From JALYNX01 sp963749415 (GTDB taxonomy: Bacteria > Actinomycetota > Acidimicrobiia > Spongiisociales > ZC4RG35): 64,000 nt of DNA. The translations under genes were made by a program, and so were the position numbers. Each line of letters opens with the position of its first letter. Position 1 is the first letter of the stretch. This document shows positions 63,237 through 64,000 of this stretch, in pieces. The notes below the pieces were generated by a model. The model worked only from the letters and a program-made list of their open reading frames with translations. It searched no databases and was not told the DNA's origin. Location of the stretch: the NCBI GenBank assembly GCA_963749415.1, contig CAVVMG010000001.1, positions 2,356,001-2,420,000 on the forward strand. The letters are read 5' to 3'.

Positions 63237-64000
63237 AGGTAACGGACCATTCGCGTCTCGGAGCGAACGAACCCGGCGACCCCGATGAGGAACACGACAA
63301 CGGCCCAGGCCAGTGCCGGCCAGAGGTTGCTGAATTGGAAGGGATAGTCGGGCTGACCGATCAGGGCGCTCCGGTAGAGGGCGATGATGTGGAACATCGG
63401 GTTCAGCTCCACCACGGTCTGGATCGTCGGATCGGCGTCGTCGAGAAACGTGAGCTGCCAGATGATCGGGGACAGGTAGAGCCAGAGCCGGTTGATGTAG
63501 GGGAGAAAGTTGTTGATGTCGCGGAATGGAACCGCGAGCCGGGCCACGATGGCGCTCAGCCCGAGGTTGAAGAGGATCTGAATCGGAAACACAACCGCCA
63601 GCAAGAGGGTGTATCGGGAGGGATGGGCTCCAGTGGTGGGCCATGCGATCGCATAGAAGACGACCAACGACGCCAGGAATCCCACGCCGGACTCGATGAG
63701 ACTCGAGATGATAAGGACCAGGCGTGGGAACTTGAGGTTGACCAGCAGCTTCGAGTTTTGGAGGATGGCGTTGGCCCCACCGGTCATCGACTGATTCGTG
63801 AAGTGAAAGACGAACATCCCGGAGAGCAGGTAGGCGATGTACCCCTCGGGCCGACTCGACCCCGCGAACAGGATCCCGAACACGAAGAAATAGACGAGGC
63901 CGAGAAGGAGCGGGTTGAGCACCCACCAGAACAGCCCGAGAACGGTGGACGCGTTCCTCGCCTTCAGGTTCCCCATCGCCAGGAACCAGGCAAACTCGCG
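63233..64000 (-). CDS. Polysaccharide ABC exporter permease (Wzm/TagG type), N-terminus beyond window
   Basis: 255 residues are visible; the frame continues past 64000 because REFAWFLA, typical of the segment just before the first helix, is read up to the edge. The ATG at 63976 is therefore probably internal. LKARNASTVLGLFWWVLNPL is the conserved ABC-2 membrane family entry, followed by five or six helices and FRDINNFLPYINRLWLYLSP. Coupled to the ATPase gene. Belongs with the GT2, CMP-sugar gene, dehydrogenases and coiled-coil gene downstream. Confidence 0.92.
   Translation of the reverse strand, partial: REFAWFLAMGNLKARNASTVLGLFWWVLNPLLLGLVYFFVFGILFAGSSRPEGYIAYLLSGMFVFHFTNQSMTGGANAILQNSKLLVNLKFPRLVLIISSLIESGVGFLASLVVFYAIAWPTTGAHPSRYTLLLAVVFPIQILFNLGLSAIVARLAVPFRDINNFLPYINRLWLYLSPIIWQLTFLDDADPTIQTVVELNPMFHIIALYRSALIGQPDYPFQFSNLWPALAWAVVVFLIGVAGFVRSETRMVRYL

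Overview
The window is high-GC DNA with many GTG/TTG starts, overlapping stop/start codons and several promoters placed so that transcripts would begin at or near the start codon. It encodes coenzyme F420 genes (cofD, cofE), a class A PBP with PASTA domains, an LCP wall-glycopolymer ligase, an actinobacterial-type acyl-CoA carboxylase and an LpdA-like flavoprotein. Together these point to an actinobacterium. The cysteine-bearing SLH-like repeats (GCNPP..N..FCP) and the single-domain CofE suggest a lineage such as Acidimicrobiia rather than mycobacteria or Streptomyces; that placement is inference. No rRNA, tRNA, CRISPR, transposase or integrase was recognised, and no gene-free stretch exceeds about 200 bases.

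Layout. 1-7160: edge-truncated membrane glycosyltransferase, cofD-cofE, UDP-glucose dehydrogenase, LCP protein, a dienelactone-hydrolase-like protein and biotin ligase. 7203-13547: acyl-CoA carboxylase beta and alpha subunits, a flavoprotein disulfide-reductase homologue and the catalytic subunit of methylmalonyl-CoA mutase; together these suggest propionyl-CoA metabolism. 13627-26426: PBP1, a small unknown gene, flippase, undecaprenyl-phosphate sugar transferase, leucyl aminopeptidase, membrane proteins, glycosyltransferases and a second nucleotide-sugar dehydrogenase. 26449-38638: a surface-protein island. Four exported proteins (SpoIID-like, PQQ-type sugar dehydrogenase, subtilase, M23 peptidase) each carry three SLH-like repeats, and between them lie three glycosyltransferase genes, one fused to a polysaccharide pyruvyl transferase. 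38759-63236 and on to the edge: a large glycan locus with dTDP-rhamnose (rmlCBAD) and GDP-fucose (gmd-fcl) pathways, methyltransferases, an O-acyltransferase, membrane-anchored glycosyltransferases, a CMP-sugar synthetase-type gene with two dehydrogenases, and an ABC exporter cut by the right edge.

How the parts may work together. Nucleotide sugars (UDP-uronates, dTDP-rhamnose, GDP-fucose, possibly a CMP-activated acid sugar) feed a set of glycosyltransferases. The sugar transferase starts the chain on a lipid, methyl/acyl/pyruvyl groups decorate it, a flippase or the ABC pump exports it, and the LCP enzyme may attach it to peptidoglycan. In Bacillus, SLH domains bind pyruvylated wall polymers made through CsaB. 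Finding SLH-like exported enzymes beside a pyruvyl-transferase fusion suggests an analogous surface-anchoring system here.

Quality note. Three genes (28298-29996, 31887-33627, 59314-60016) each change frame once, next to a GGG/CCC triplet. They may be consensus errors or real lesions. The gmd-fcl pair is visibly lower in GC and lies between two perfect 37-bp direct repeats, a sign of cassette exchange.
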